The position numbers were made by a program, and so were the translations under genes. This document shows, piece after piece, positions 1 to 9,776 of a stretch of DNA of 64,000 bases. How positions within the stretch are numbered: the first letter of the stretch is position 1; each line of letters opens with the position of its first letter. The stretch is from NCBI GenBank assembly GCA_007618135.1, contig PHFX01000004.1, positions 39,759 through 103,758 on the forward strand. The letters run 5' to 3'. The DNA comes from Candidatus Brocadia sp. WS118. GTDB lineage: Bacteria > Planctomycetota > Brocadiia > Brocadiales > Brocadiaceae. The notes under the pieces are model-generated. The model worked only from the letters and a program-made list of their open reading frames with translations, ran no database searches and was not told the DNA's origin.

Positions 1-153
1 AAATCAGGAGCCGTTAATGCCGCGATATTGGCAATACAGATCATAAGCGTATCAGATCCAAAATTAAGACAAAAACTTGCCGTCTATAAAAAAAAGCTGG
101 CAGATGAGGTTGCAAAAAAAGACAAAGCCGTGAGGATGGAATTTGGATTATGA
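1..153 (+). CDS. purE: PurE (N5-CAIR mutase), C-terminal part only
   Basis: The window opens inside an open frame that ends at a TGA at 151-153. The 50 visible residues (KSGAVNAAILAIQI, then a Lys-rich helix) match the C-terminal end of class I PurE, which converts N5-carboxyaminoimidazole ribonucleotide to CAIR in purine synthesis. In this family the Gly-x-x-Asn-Ala-Ala segment lies near the active site and the last helix packs in the octamer. The start and catalytic N-terminus lie outside the window, so completeness cannot be judged. It runs in the same direction as mtnA but is separated from it by a 127-bp repeat element. Confidence 0.75.
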   Translation, partial: KSGAVNAAILAIQIISVSDPKLRQKLAVYKKKLADEVAKKDKAVRMEFGL

Positions 154-186
154 TAGTTAGTGCTTTCGCAAAGAAGATGACGACTT

Positions 187-313
187 TATAGTAAACGTAT
201 TAAATAAGTTGACATGTACTGGTCATTGCGAGCGACAGCGAAGCAATTCCACGATAGAGATTGCTTTGGGCTAGCACCCTCGCAATGACAACTTTCTTTA
301 AGCGTTTACTATA
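187..313. repeat. MITE-like hairpin element, copy 1
   Basis: The 127-bp unit has inverted ends TATAGTAAACG (187-197) and CGTTTACTATA (303-313). Inside lies a second inverted pair, GTCATTGCGAG near 222 and CTCGCAATGAC near 282. A copy of identical length and orientation lies at 26147-26273. It has no coding capacity. It is either a MITE or a large REP-type palindrome, and it fills most of the purE-mtnA gap. Confidence 0.8.
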
Positions 314-392
314 GTATCAGAGCGAAGAAACAATTTTTTATTCGTTCAACGTAACGATGAAATCAGGGTAAATATTACATGAGGAAAGCGAA

Positions 393-1448
393 ATGCCATT
401 ACCAACCATAGAATGGGAAGGAGATATGAACGGTCGCATCCGGTTGATCGACCAGACATTGTTGCCCACCGAATTAAAGTTTGTTTACTGCGAGGATATA
501 AAAAGCATCTGGCATGCCATTAAGACACTTATGGTAAGAGGCGCGCCGGCAATCGGCATTGCAGGCGCCATGGGCGTAGTCCTGGGCATAAAAGATATGC
601 AGGGGAAGAGCACGGATGCGTTCCTGAGAGAACTCAAGCAGGTGACCACCTATCTGGGGACATCCAGGCCCACAGCTGTCAACCTCTTCTGGGGACTTGC
701 CCGCATGGAGCGCATTGCCCAGGAAAATAAGGGCAAACCGGTTCTGGAAATAAAAGAAGTGCTTCTGCAGGAAGCGCTCAAGATACAAAATGAAGACAAG
801 GTTATTTGCAGGCAGATCGGAGAAAATGGTGTCAGTCTTATCAAGGATGGCAATGGTATTTTAACCCATTGCAATGCGGGAGGGTTAGCCACGGCTGATT
901 ACGGGACTGCGCTGGCTGTCCTTTTCAAGGCAAAGGAACAGGGCAAACGTATTACGGTATACGCAGATGAAACACGTCCCTTGCTGCAAGGTGCAAGGTT
1001 AACGGCATGGGAACTGGTTCACGCGGGAATTGACGTTACCTTGATTTGTGATAACATGGCAGGGCATGTCATGAAGCTGGGAAAGGTACAGTGTGTGATT
1101 GTGGGTGCCGACCGGATCGCGGCCAATGGTGATACGGCAAATAAGATTGGCACGTACAGCGTGTCCATTCTGGCAAAGGAGCATAAAATTCCCTTTTATG
1201 TAGCAGCGCCTGTTTCAACCTTTGATTTCAACATAAAATCCGGAGATGAGATTCCCATCGAAGAGCGTTCTGCGGAAGAGATCACCAATGGATTTGGCAA
1301 GCAAACTGCGCCTGACGGAGTAAAGGTCTTTAATCCTGCCTTTGATGTCACTCCGGCACGCAATATCACCGCCATTATTACCGAAAAGGGGGTAATTCAT
1401 AACCCTTCTCGTGAGAATATACAACGTCTCCTGGGCGCAGTAAATTGA
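393..1448 (+). CDS. mtnA: Methylthioribose-1-phosphate isomerase
   Basis: This enzyme isomerises 5-methylthioribose-1-phosphate to methylthioribulose-1-phosphate in the methionine salvage pathway (cytosolic). The 351-residue length is normal for MtnA. Visible family signatures are RGAPAIG (about residues 49-55), THCNAG with the catalytic Cys (about 160), and GADRIAANGD with the catalytic Asp (about 240). The ATG at 393 follows GAGGAAAGCG, a good ribosome binding site. The eIF2B-alpha-like superfamily also contains ribose-1,5-bisphosphate isomerases, but the motif set fits MtnA better. No other methionine salvage genes are nearby. Confidence 0.93.
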   Translation: MPLPTIEWEGDMNGRIRLIDQTLLPTELKFVYCEDIKSIWHAIKTLMVRGAPAIGIAGAMGVVLGIKDMQGKSTDAFLRELKQVTTYLGTSRPTAVNLFWGLARMERIAQENKGKPVLEIKEVLLQEALKIQNEDKVICRQIGENGVSLIKDGNGILTHCNAGGLATADYGTALAVLFKAKEQGKRITVYADETRPLLQGARLTAWELVHAGIDVTLICDNMAGHVMKLGKVQCVIVGADRIAANGDTANKIGTYSVSILAKEHKIPFYVAAPVSTFDFNIKSGDEIPIEERSAEEITNGFGKQTAPDGVKVFNPAFDVTPARNITAIITEKGVIHNPSRENIQRLLGAVN

Positions 1449-1482
1449 ATTACCTTTTTCGTTCTTGTTCTTAGGAAGTCTC

Positions 1483-1869
1483 ATGAAAATCAAAGAAAGT
1501 TGTTGGTATGATAAACAGAAGGGGGCTCTGCGCATCCATCGTTATATGCTGTCGCTCTTTTTGGGTAGTATTTCTCTCCTTTTTCTTTTTGGCTGCGGAT
1601 CTGACCGGGTAAACATTGAATTTCAAAGCTCACGAGAAATTTATATTGATGATGCGAAAACGGACCCTGATAAGTTAAACAGAGAACTTGAATATGACTT
1701 AAAAGAAGCAGAGAAACAACGCTTACAAAAACAGCGTGCTGCGGAAGCTGCGGCAAAGGAGAAGGCAAAGGCGGAAGCGGAGCGCAAGGGAGAGCCGCAA
1801 CAGGACGAGCAGGAGCCGAAAGAAACGATACAAGCAATAAGGACAGAACCGTCAATATCACAACCATAA
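1483..1869 (+). CDS. Putative lipoprotein with a charged helical tail
   Basis: The product is about 128 residues when started at the ATG at 1483, which has TAGGAAG upstream; an earlier in-frame TTG at 1465 lacks such a site. A hydrophobic stretch ends in LLFLFGC, a plausible lipobox. After it comes a long Ala/Glu/Lys/Arg/Gln-rich segment likely to form an extended helix or coiled coil. I do not recognise the family. The gene lies 28 bp before a membrane-anchored TPR gene and a VWA gene, so it may be the envelope lipoprotein of that putative operon. Confidence 0.6.
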   Translation: MKIKESCWYDKQKGALRIHRYMLSLFLGSISLLFLFGCGSDRVNIEFQSSREIYIDDAKTDPDKLNRELEYDLKEAEKQRLQKQRAAEAAAKEKAKAEAERKGEPQQDEQEPKETIQAIRTEPSISQP

Positions 1870-1897
1870 ATCGGAAGTTTTTTTCAAGGAGAGTACC

Positions 1898-2482
1898 ATG
1901 TGTGGGAAAAAAATTGTAACGGTGTTCCTTTTAATCGTTGCCGGTTTTCTGGTATTATACAGCTATGGATATTATAAAAAGCACACGACCGTATCCCTGA
2001 TTGATGAAAAGATCAAAATGGGGAAATATAAAGATGCCCTGGCCTCTGTCCAAAAAATGGAGGAATCCTCGATCATTCGCATCGTATCAAAATTAGAGAA
2101 AGACGATCCGACGATCGCTTATACTAAAGGCGTAGTGTATGCCCTTATGGAAAACAAGAAAAAGGCAAGCGCCGAATTTCGAAAGGCGATGGAAACGAAC
2201 GATCCTGTATTAAAGGCGCGGGCAATTTATAATACGGCGAACCTCATCGCAACCGATATGGATTTTTCTACTGCCGCCATGCAATATACCGAGGTATTGA
2301 AGATTGATCCCAATGATTTTCAGGCAAAAAAAAACTTAGAACGGATGAGGCTAGGCGAGCAGCAGTTTAATACGATGTTTAGCCCTGAACAACAGGAACG
2401 GGAAGACAGGATTGAGGCATTAAAACTCCTGCCCTGGGGTACGAAATATAAGTATAGCGGAGAACAAAAACTGCGATGGTAA
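1898..2482 (+). CDS. Membrane-anchored TPR protein, possibly BatC/BatE-like
   Basis: The 194-residue protein has one N-terminal membrane segment (about residues 6-26) followed by a helical region with two to three TPR-like repeats. The clearest repeat runs from about 100 to 145 and contains a Tyr-Thr-Glu-Val-Leu-Lys-Ile-Asp-Pro-Asn signature. AAGGAGAG precedes the ATG. In Bat (Bacteroides aerotolerance) operons, VWA proteins BatA/BatB are accompanied by TPR proteins. The VWA gene directly downstream supports that reading, but BatD and the MoxR ATPase are not seen here. Confidence 0.6.
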   Translation: MCGKKIVTVFLLIVAGFLVLYSYGYYKKHTTVSLIDEKIKMGKYKDALASVQKMEESSIIRIVSKLEKDDPTIAYTKGVVYALMENKKKASAEFRKAMETNDPVLKARAIYNTANLIATDMDFSTAAMQYTEVLKIDPNDFQAKKNLERMRLGEQQFNTMFSPEQQEREDRIEALKLLPWGTKYKYSGEQKLRW

Positions 2483-2638
2483 GTTCTTGCTGAGAGCATG
2501 AAAATCATGGAGCATCCTGGCGGTAACCAAACACATAAATAATAGGGATCGGGGGTCAGAAACCAAAAGCCTGGCTCCTGACATCTGACACCCAACCCCT
2601 TTAAAACAACAAAATGATAAGACACACTATTTTTTAAC

Positions 2639-3649
2639 ATGTTATTTTTCAGCTATGAAGATTATAGAATCATTGTTTATGTCCTTTCAGGTCTGATTTT
2701 TCTCCTCTATTTATTCCTCTGCCGGAGAAAATCTGTATGGTTAAAGGCCTTTGGCCAGCGAAGTTTACTTAACAAATTCAGCAGAATTCCCACCATATAC
2801 CGAAACCTCTTAAAAGGCGCTTGCATGAGCGCCGCGTGTTGCACCCTGGGGTTAGTTGTCTTGCAGCCGAAATGGCAGACAAGCCGGGATCACTATGAAA
2901 AAGAAGGATTGGAGATCGTCTTTGTGCTGGATGTCTCCATCAGCATGCTCGCTGAAGATGTAAAACCCAACCGACTACAGCGTGCAAAGATGGAGATATC
3001 ACATCTTGTGCATCGGTTGGAAGGAGACCGTGTCGGTTTGATCGTATTTGCCGCCCGCGCATTTTCTCTTCTCCCATACCCGACCAATGACTATGAACGA
3101 GTCTTTCTGCGTGTTCTGAATATGATTAATGAAAATTACGTACGCTTTGTGCCTTACGGAACGAACATCGGCAATGCATTTATCCTGGCAATGAATAGCT
3201 TTGGCACGGAAAACGCAAAGAAGGTAATGATCCTCCTGACCGATGGTGAAGAACAAATCATTACCCGAAGCCAGGTAGCTGAGGCCGTAAAACTGCTGTT
3301 GGAGAGGAGAGATATCGCTATTTATGTAGTTGGAATCGGAGATCCTAATGATGCCTCACCCATACCTAAACGAGACCGTGAAGGGAACATATCGGGATAT
3401 GAAATGACAGAAGAAGGGGAAACGATTTATACCAAGCCTAACCCGGCATTTTTACGGGAGATTGCAGAGGCGGTAGGCGGAGACTATCAGCACGATGCCA
3501 CGGGTGACGAACTCAGGCATATCTTTGAACAGGTGCTTGAGAAACACAGGAATATCGTGGGAATCAAAAAGAAAAACATTATCAAAGATATTTCCCAATA
3601 TTTCCTCGGTGGTGCATTGGCGTTGCTTGCGCTGTACTTTATATTATGA
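2639..3649 (+). CDS. VWA-domain membrane protein, BatA/BatB-like
   Basis: The 336-residue protein has two N-terminal membrane segments (about 9-26 and 58-78), a von Willebrand factor A domain (about 95-290) and a C-terminal membrane helix. The metal-ion-dependent adhesion site is intact: DVSISM gives the DxSxS motif, and the later Thr and TDGEE supply the other ligands. Family members BatA/BatB are envelope proteins that bind partners through this site. No clear ribosome binding site precedes the ATG, and 156 bp separate it from the TPR gene. A MoxR-VWA chaperone role would be expected, but no MoxR is in the window. Confidence 0.8.
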   Translation: MLFFSYEDYRIIVYVLSGLIFLLYLFLCRRKSVWLKAFGQRSLLNKFSRIPTIYRNLLKGACMSAACCTLGLVVLQPKWQTSRDHYEKEGLEIVFVLDVSISMLAEDVKPNRLQRAKMEISHLVHRLEGDRVGLIVFAARAFSLLPYPTNDYERVFLRVLNMINENYVRFVPYGTNIGNAFILAMNSFGTENAKKVMILLTDGEEQIITRSQVAEAVKLLLERRDIAIYVVGIGDPNDASPIPKRDREGNISGYEMTEEGETIYTKPNPAFLREIAEAVGGDYQHDATGDELRHIFEQVLEKHRNIVGIKKKNIIKDISQYFLGGALALLALYFIL

Positions 3650-3666
3650 CGTATTTTGCAAAGATA

Positions 3667-3735
3667 AAATGTGTTGATAGCCTTTGAGATGTTAGACGGG
3701 AGGTTCTAAATCCCCAAGAGACAATCAACACATTT
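3667..3735. terminator. Inverted repeat between convergent genes
   Basis: AAATGTGTTGAT (3667-3678) and ATCAACACATTT (3724-3735) form a perfect 12-bp inverted repeat with a 45-nt loop. It lies between the convergent VWA gene and chemoreceptor gene. It could act as a bidirectional terminator, but the loop is long and there is no strong T-run, so this is tentative. Confidence 0.4.
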
Positions 3736-3747
3736 CTGATGTATCCG

Positions 3748-5874
3748 TTAGAAATCCTTAAAAGCCTCTTCATCCATTGGAATAATTGCATCTGCACTCA
3801 AACCTATCAAATGTCTATTGCCAAAACCTCGCTTTTTTCCATTTCCGTTGCCTTTATCATGCGTGATAAGATCGGTGTTTTGTTTGTTGGTTAATACCTT
3901 TTTGTTCCTTCCTACAGATATCTGTACCGGTTCTGTTACTTGGTCAGGTTTATTTTCCACCTGCGGTTTATCTTTATGCGTCTCCGCCTTCCTGTTCCCA
4001 GACTCTTGAGCAATTTTATCTACCAGAGAGAGCAAGCTGTTTGCCTGTGCAGACAGCTCTTCGCTTGCCGATGCCGTCTCTTCAGCATTTGCAGCATTTT
4101 GCTGTATGACCTGATCCATCTGGGTTATGGCTTTACCTACCTGGCTGACACCTTCAGACTGTTCCTGTGATGTATTGGCAATCTCGTTTACCAAGTCAGT
4201 TGTCTTCTTGACATTTTTTACAATTTCTTTGAGAGATGCTCCTACCTTGTTTGTTAATTCCACACCGGCATCTACCTTCCCCACGCTATCTTCGATAAGC
4301 TGGGCGGTCTCCTTTGCAGCGTTGGCGCTCCGTTGTGCCAGGTTTCTTACCTCTTCTGCAACTACAGCAAATCCTTTCCCATGTTCTCCTGCCCTTGCTG
4401 CTTCTACAGCAGCATTCAGGGCTAACAGATTGGTCTGAAATGCAATCTCATCGATAATCTTGATAATATTTGATATTTTCTTGCTGCTGCCACTGATCTC
4501 GTGTATCGCCGAGTTAAGCATTCCCATGGCACGGTCACCCTGTTCTGCAGAAGTATTACACAGGTTGGCCAGGCTGGCGGCTTCTTTGGCATTATCGGCA
4601 TTTCGTTCGGCCATCGAGGATATCTCTTCTGTAGCTGAAGAGGTCTCCTCAATTGAAGCCGCTTGTTTTGATGATCCCTCAGCCAGATTCTGGCTGGATT
4701 CTGAAATCTGTTCCGCTGCTGCAGCAACCTGAGAAGACCCCTCCGTAAGATCGGAGAGCAACATCTTAAAGAGCCCGGAAATCTTTCCCGTAATCTTCAG
4801 CACGATCCACCCAAGCCCTGTTACAAAAAGCAATGCCGCTATGCCAATAATAAAATTCCAATTTTTTAATAAGGCCGCTGCTTTAAAGGCTTCTTCCTTG
4901 TCGATTTCTGCAATAACCGCCCATTTCGTATCTTTTATATCAAGAGATGCATATGCGCTTAATACTTCCGAACCCCGGTAATCTTTTATTATCTTACACT
5001 CACTCTTCCCTGCCAATGCATCCCTTGTTGCCTCTGTATCTATCTTGTTTACCAATATCGTTCTTTTGTCAAAAAATCTGGAGTCAGACCTCATAAATCT
5101 GTCACTTCCCACAAGATAGGTTTCGCCTGTTTCTCCTAAGCCAGCCCTTTCCGTCATAATATTATTGATCTGATCGATTGGTATTTGAATCACCAAAACA
5201 CCTATTTTGTTAAACCCGGAATAGATAGGCGCAGCAATGAACGAGGCGGGTTCAAGGTTGGAAGGTTCGTATGGCTCAAAGTCAGCCATCTTTACAAGAT
5301 CATGTCCATCGGCGCTGTTTACTTCATGATAGAGTCTGGAAATATTCGTATCCGTATATGGGCCACTCACAAGGTTAGAACCAAAATCTGGTTCTTTAAA
5401 GGCGGTATATATGATATCACCGGTCTCTGAATCTATTAGAAAAATGTCATAATAACCGCATTTTTCCAATAAGTTTTTGAAATACGGATGATACGTAGCG
5501 TGTAAACTGCTGTATTTACTTCCATCGGTCGCGTGGAGAAAGTCGATTTTTTTCTCGTTACGAAAAGGATTTTTTTTGACGTAAAGCTCATGGGCTTTCT
5601 CCGCCCCTATCTCCTTGAATGCCAGTTTTAGTTCCATCATGGCGTTGGAGATCGTCGGATCTTCAGATAATGCGGATATATCCAGCCGTATTCTCTCAAA
5701 ATATTCCTCTATCTGTCTCTTTTTTATGTCCCTCACAGAAGTCAAATGGTTGAAAGACTGCTCATAAAGAGATTTACTGGCTATGCGATAACTCAACACG
5801 CTCGTAATTATAAAAGGCAGTAAACCAGCAATTACAAATAGGGTAATAATCTTTGTGTTAAGGGTAATCTTCAT
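3748..5874 (-). CDS. Methyl-accepting chemotaxis protein with extracytoplasmic sensor
   Basis: Transmembrane chemoreceptor of about 708 residues. The ATG at 5874 was chosen because AGGAGGT sits 9 nt upstream; a start at 5922 would add 16 residues without such a site. A first membrane segment (about 7-29) is followed by a roughly 300-residue periplasmic domain of double-Cache type, a second membrane segment near 340-360, and a cytoplasmic signalling domain. The signalling hairpin tip ([20 protein letters not shown]) is canonical and binds CheA/CheW. I see no clear HAMP domain. The tail ends in an acidic/aromatic DEEAFKDF motif, as in some deltaproteobacterial receptors. The ligand is unknown and no che genes are nearby. 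Confidence 0.93.
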   Translation of the reverse strand: MKITLNTKIITLFVIAGLLPFIITSVLSYRIASKSLYEQSFNHLTSVRDIKKRQIEEYFERIRLDISALSEDPTISNAMMELKLAFKEIGAEKAHELYVKKNPFRNEKKIDFLHATDGSKYSSLHATYHPYFKNLLEKCGYYDIFLIDSETGDIIYTAFKEPDFGSNLVSGPYTDTNISRLYHEVNSADGHDLVKMADFEPYEPSNLEPASFIAAPIYSGFNKIGVLVIQIPIDQINNIMTERAGLGETGETYLVGSDRFMRSDSRFFDKRTILVNKIDTEATRDALAGKSECKIIKDYRGSEVLSAYASLDIKDTKWAVIAEIDKEEAFKAAALLKNWNFIIGIAALLFVTGLGWIVLKITGKISGLFKMLLSDLTEGSSQVAAAAEQISESSQNLAEGSSKQAASIEETSSATEEISSMAERNADNAKEAASLANLCNTSAEQGDRAMGMLNSAIHEISGSSKKISNIIKIIDEIAFQTNLLALNAAVEAARAGEHGKGFAVVAEEVRNLAQRSANAAKETAQLIEDSVGKVDAGVELTNKVGASLKEIVKNVKKTTDLVNEIANTSQEQSEGVSQVGKAITQMDQVIQQNAANAEETASASEELSAQANSLLSLVDKIAQESGNRKAETHKDKPQVENKPDQVTEPVQISVGRNKKVLTNKQNTDLITHDKGNGNGKKRGFGNRHLIGLSADAIIPMDEEAFKDF

Positions 5875-6451
5875 TAACGTAGTACCTCCTCTTGTTATGA
5901 GACATTTTAATAAAACATTCATGCCGGTATATCTGCATGAAGGGAAATTAAAATTTCATGGAGGGCAGGGAGGTAGAATCCAGCTTCCACGGGCAGAGGA
6001 GATATCCCGAAAGGATACATAAAATATATTCATTCTTGCCTGATGCCACTCCTGATTCATACTTATCGGCAAATTAATGAAAATTATTTGATATAAAATA
6101 TTTAATAATACTAAATATTATGATTTTTAGGTTCATAAGCATGCTTTGACCTCTGTTCCATACTTCAAGTCGAAGAAGTTGCGTTTTCTCCGCAAAACTA
6201 CACCTGCAATGACGTATTCCTTATGGAATCCAGGAATAATTTTTGGTATTTTTCTTTTCATATACTCAAGCTATACCATATCGTATTATCAGATTATTCA
6301 TACGAATGTGGTCATGTTATAATTGAAGAGTTTGAGAATGCATAAGGAGACAATGCTTCCGCAGCATCAGGAAGGATACTCTGGTTTTGCTAGAGCCCCG
6401 GCTGCATCTTCAATCGTAAGGACAACGGATGATTATTAAGGAGATGATATT
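5875..6451. other. Intergenic, divergent promoter region
   Basis: This 577-bp gap lies between the divergent chemoreceptor and tex genes. Positions 6070-6125 are very AT-rich. I see no open frame, RNA or repeat that I can support. Confidence 0.5.
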
Positions 6452-8587
6452 ATGAGCAACGGACATATTGCAAAGATTGGTGAAGAGCTCAATCTAACGA
6501 CGAAACAAGTACTGGCAACTTCCGCACTCCTTGAGGAAGGCGCTACTGTGCCCTTTATCGCCCGGTACCGAAAAGAGGCCACCGGCTCTCTGGATGAAAT
6601 TGCTGTTACAACGATTCGTGACCGGCTTGATCAGCTCAGGGAATTGGATAAACGGCGTGAGGCCATCCTGAAATCTCTGGAGGAGCGGGGACAACTTACC
6701 GACGAACTAAAGGAGAATATCCTTGCAGCAGAGACGATGGCAATTCTGGAGGATATCTATTTGCCCTATCGTCCGAAACGCCGCACCCGGGCAACTATTG
6801 CCAGAGAAAAGGGGCTAGAACCACTGGCCCAGGGTATCTTTGCCCAGGGTGAACCTGACGCATATTGTTCTGCTCATACCTTTATAAGCGCTGAAAAAGA
6901 GGTTGATACCGCTGAAGATGCACTTGCAGGGGCACGCGATATTATTGCCGAATGGGTCAACGAAGACCTTACTGCCAGGACAAGGATTCGTGAACTATTT
7001 CTTGCAAAAGGAGCCTTCAGGACAAAAGTAATTTCAGGCAAGGAAGAGGACGGACTGAAGTATAAGGATTATTTTGAGTGGGAAGAACCGGTATCAACTG
7101 CCCCGTCCCATAGAATTTTAGCGATGAGACGCGGTGAAAAAGAGGGGTTCCTGAGCCTGCGCATTGCGCCTGCTGAAGAAGATGCCATCGCCATCCTTGA
7201 ATCGCTCTTTGTAAAAGGAGACGGAGAATCTTCCCTGCAAGTCAGGATGGCAACTCACGACAGCTACAAACGGCTCCTGTCCATATCCATGGAAACGGAG
7301 ATCCGTCTCGAAACAAGGAAAAGAGCGGATGAAGAGGCGATCAGGGTTTTTGCCGAAAATCTCAGGCAACTTTTGCTTGCGCCACCCCTGGGGCAAAAAA
7401 ACGTCCTTGCCATCGATCCGGGATTTCGCACCGGATGCAAGGTGGTCTGCCTGGACAAACAGGGCAAACTGCTCCATACCGACACGATATATCCCCAACA
7501 GTCTGAGAAAAGTTCATCAGAGGCGGCAGCGAAGATTGTCCGGCTGTGTGACACCTTTCAGGTAGAGACCATTGCAATCGGAAACGGCACCGCCGGGAGG
7601 GAAACAGAGGCATTTATCCGGAAGCTCGATTTGCCTGAAAAGATTCTTATCGTCATGGTAAATGAAAGCGGTGCATCGGTTTATTCTGCATCAGATGTGG
7701 CTCGTGAAGAATTTCCCGATCAGGATGTAACGGTGCGGGGGGCTGTGTCCATTGGCAGACGGCTTATGGATCCCCTTGCAGAACTGGTGAAGATAGACCC
7801 CAAAGCCATTGGTGTGGGACAATACCAGCACGATGTTGATCAGGGAGTTTTGAAACGCTGTCTGGATGACGTCGTTATGAGTTGCGTAAATCTTGTTGGC
7901 GTTGAGGTCAACACAGCCAGCAGGCAATTGCTCATGTATGTCTCTGGTTTGGGACCTCAGATTGCCAAAAACCTCGTTGAATACCGTGACGAACACGGTC
8001 CTTTCCGATCCAGGGCGGAATTGAAAAAAGTAAGTAAACTGGGACCAAAGGCCTTTGAACAAGCGGCAGGCTTCCTGCGCATCAGGAATGGTGAAAACCT
8101 GCTCGACAGGAGTGCTGTGCATCCGGAGAGCTATCACCTTGTGGATGCCATGGCAAACGACATGAAATGCTCGGTGCTTGATTTCATGCAGGACGAGCGC
8201 CTTCGGGGAAGGATAGACCTCACAAAATATGTAAAGGATTCGGTAGGACTGCCGACGCTCAATGATATTGTGAATGAATTAGCAAAACCTGGCCGTGATC
8301 CACGCGAGAAGTTTGAGGCATGTAGTTTTACCAAAGGGATCGAAAAAATTGAGGATGTTACGCCAGGCATGAAACTTCCCGGTGTAGTAACGAACATAAC
8401 CGCGTTTGGTGCCTTTGTCGATATCGGGGTTCACCAGGACGGCCTGGTACACATCAGTCAGATTTCCGATCGCTTTGTAAAAAATCCCGGCGATGTCGTG
8501 AAAGTTCATGAGAAAGTAACCGTCACCGTGCTGGATGTGGACCTGAAAAGGAAGAGGATTTCCCTGTCCCTGAAAAAACAACCGTAA
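6452..8587 (+). CDS. tex: Tex-family RNA-binding transcription accessory protein
   Basis: The 711-residue protein has the full Tex layout: an N-terminal helical domain with the FIARYRKEATGSLDE signature (about 34-48), a YqgF/RNase H-like domain (about 315-450, starting VLAIDPGFRTG), helix-hairpin-helix repeats (about 495-560) and a C-terminal S1 domain (about 640-708). Tex binds nucleic acid and affects transcription and, in several bacteria, toxin or stress expression. AAGGAGATGATATT precedes the ATG. Length and domain order are normal for the family. Confidence 0.95.
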   Translation: MSNGHIAKIGEELNLTTKQVLATSALLEEGATVPFIARYRKEATGSLDEIAVTTIRDRLDQLRELDKRREAILKSLEERGQLTDELKENILAAETMAILEDIYLPYRPKRRTRATIAREKGLEPLAQGIFAQGEPDAYCSAHTFISAEKEVDTAEDALAGARDIIAEWVNEDLTARTRIRELFLAKGAFRTKVISGKEEDGLKYKDYFEWEEPVSTAPSHRILAMRRGEKEGFLSLRIAPAEEDAIAILESLFVKGDGESSLQVRMATHDSYKRLLSISMETEIRLETRKRADEEAIRVFAENLRQLLLAPPLGQKNVLAIDPGFRTGCKVVCLDKQGKLLHTDTIYPQQSEKSSSEAAAKIVRLCDTFQVETIAIGNGTAGRETEAFIRKLDLPEKILIVMVNESGASVYSASDVAREEFPDQDVTVRGAVSIGRRLMDPLAELVKIDPKAIGVGQYQHDVDQGVLKRCLDDVVMSCVNLVGVEVNTASRQLLMYVSGLGPQIAKNLVEYRDEHGPFRSRAELKKVSKLGPKAFEQAAGFLRIRNGENLLDRSAVHPESYHLVDAMANDMKCSVLDFMQDERLRGRIDLTKYVKDSVGLPTLNDIVNELAKPGRDPREKFEACSFTKGIEKIEDVTPGMKLPGVVTNITAFGAFVDIGVHQDGLVHISQISDRFVKNPGDVVKVHEKVTVTVLDVDLKRKRISLSLKKQP

Positions 8588-8616
8588 GGAAACGTGAAGC
8601 GATTATTTTTTCATGC

Positions 8617-9378
8617 TCAATCCCGCACCTTGCCCACGGGCGACAGATAGATGGCGAACTCATCTTTCCCATTAATCCGGAGCAACCGGTCCAGGGCTTC
8701 CTGATCATAGGCGGCAATGGCGCACGTCCCTGCGCCAATCGCCTCGCATGCCAGATAGAGATTCTGGCATACATGCCCTGCGTCGATAGCAATAACTTTA
8801 TGGGCTGCCAGGTGGTAGCGCCACTCCATCCGGTAAGGAATAGCCGTCCAGATGAACGACACCGCTGCATTCCCCGGATAGGGCTGCCGGAAAACGGCAT
8901 CGACCAGCTTTCTTGCAAGGTGCTCTTCAGAAAATTCAAAGAGCAATTGATGGGTAAGCGGAAGATACCGGTAGACGCCCTGATCCAGTCCTTTTCCGTT
9001 GAGTACCACCAGATACGTCTCAAATGCATGGCGGCATCCTGCTGAGGGTACGGTGCGATAGGCATGGCCGCCCACAATCTCCCCCCGCACACCCTGGGTC
9101 GCCCAGAGAAGGAAAGAGATTTCTTCCAGGGTGAGAGGTTCTTTTGTGTATGACCGCCGGCTCTCCCGATGCCCGATCGCCGTGACAATATCGGCGCCGC
9201 CAATATTTTTCCACGCCCCAGGTTTCACAAGGTCAATGCGCACGGCATCAGCACGATACGGCTTTTCAACGGGTGGAATATCAACTCCCCGGTTTTGGTC
9301 TGTCTGGGAAAAATCAATCTCTTTCCGGATACTATCCTTGAGAAAGTACCGGTATTGCGTTATCAGATTTTCGTTCAT
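8617..9378 (-). CDS. SagB/ThcOx-type FMN nitroreductase-fold oxidoreductase
   Basis: The product is about 253 residues when started at the ATG at 9378; a start at 9393 adds five. The fold signature is clear: GHRESRRSYT near residue 75 (FMN-contacting Arg/Ser), then LLWATQG, and a C-terminal IGAGTCAIAAYD segment. SagB-family enzymes dehydrogenate azolines in peptide toxins, but stand-alone members with no peptide partner are common and of unknown role. No YcaO, precursor peptide or protease is nearby, so a RiPP role is not supported. It converges on tex with a 29-bp gap. Confidence 0.8.
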   Translation of the reverse strand: MNENLITQYRYFLKDSIRKEIDFSQTDQNRGVDIPPVEKPYRADAVRIDLVKPGAWKNIGGADIVTAIGHRESRRSYTKEPLTLEEISFLLWATQGVRGEIVGGHAYRTVPSAGCRHAFETYLVVLNGKGLDQGVYRYLPLTHQLLFEFSEEHLARKLVDAVFRQPYPGNAAVSFIWTAIPYRMEWRYHLAAHKVIAIDAGHVCQNLYLACEAIGAGTCAIAAYDQEALDRLLRINGKDEFAIYLSPVGKVRD

Positions 9379-9393
9379 AGCCTTCATCCCCAT

Positions 9394-9776
9394 TTCTTAT
9401 GGAATGTGTTTATACTTATAGTGTAACATCGAACAAATCTCTTTGCAAAAGGATACCCAATACGATAAGAACTGTTTTCCCGTTTTCTCTGTCTTATATT
9501 TTTCATACGAATAGATCATCTAATAAGCGGTGAATTACGGATAATTTTTCAATGGTATTATTGATTTTACAAACCCGATAAATAAAAAATTGATGTCAAA
9601 CCAATTTACGGTTAAACTATAAATTGGAATATTTCGGTTCTTCTGCTCTTTCATCCGGTTTATTCCTCTTTATTTCCAATCATTGCTCTGGAGTTATTTG
9701 AAGTATTCCTATTTTTGCAAAAGATTAAGTTTTACTGTGATTAGCCTTGTCATCCTCGTTAGCGACTGAATCACGC
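9394..9776. promoter_or_regulatory. Intergenic region with an operator-like inverted repeat
   Basis: This 383-bp gap lies between divergent genes. CCAATTTA (9601-9608) and TAAATTGG (9620-9627) form a perfect 8-bp inverted repeat with an 11-bp spacer, about 150 bp upstream of the mprF-like start. It could bind a dimeric regulator. Nothing else is recognisable. Confidence 0.35.

Noticed and set aside
8523..9203. 226-codon frame overlapping the SagB-type gene
   Set aside because: It is on the same strand but in another frame inside a well-supported gene, and its Arg/Ser/Trp-rich translation is typical of a shadow frame.
8617..9378. RiPP (azoline peptide) biosynthesis locus based on the SagB-type enzyme
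   Set aside because: No YcaO cyclodehydratase, precursor peptide or transporter is nearby.
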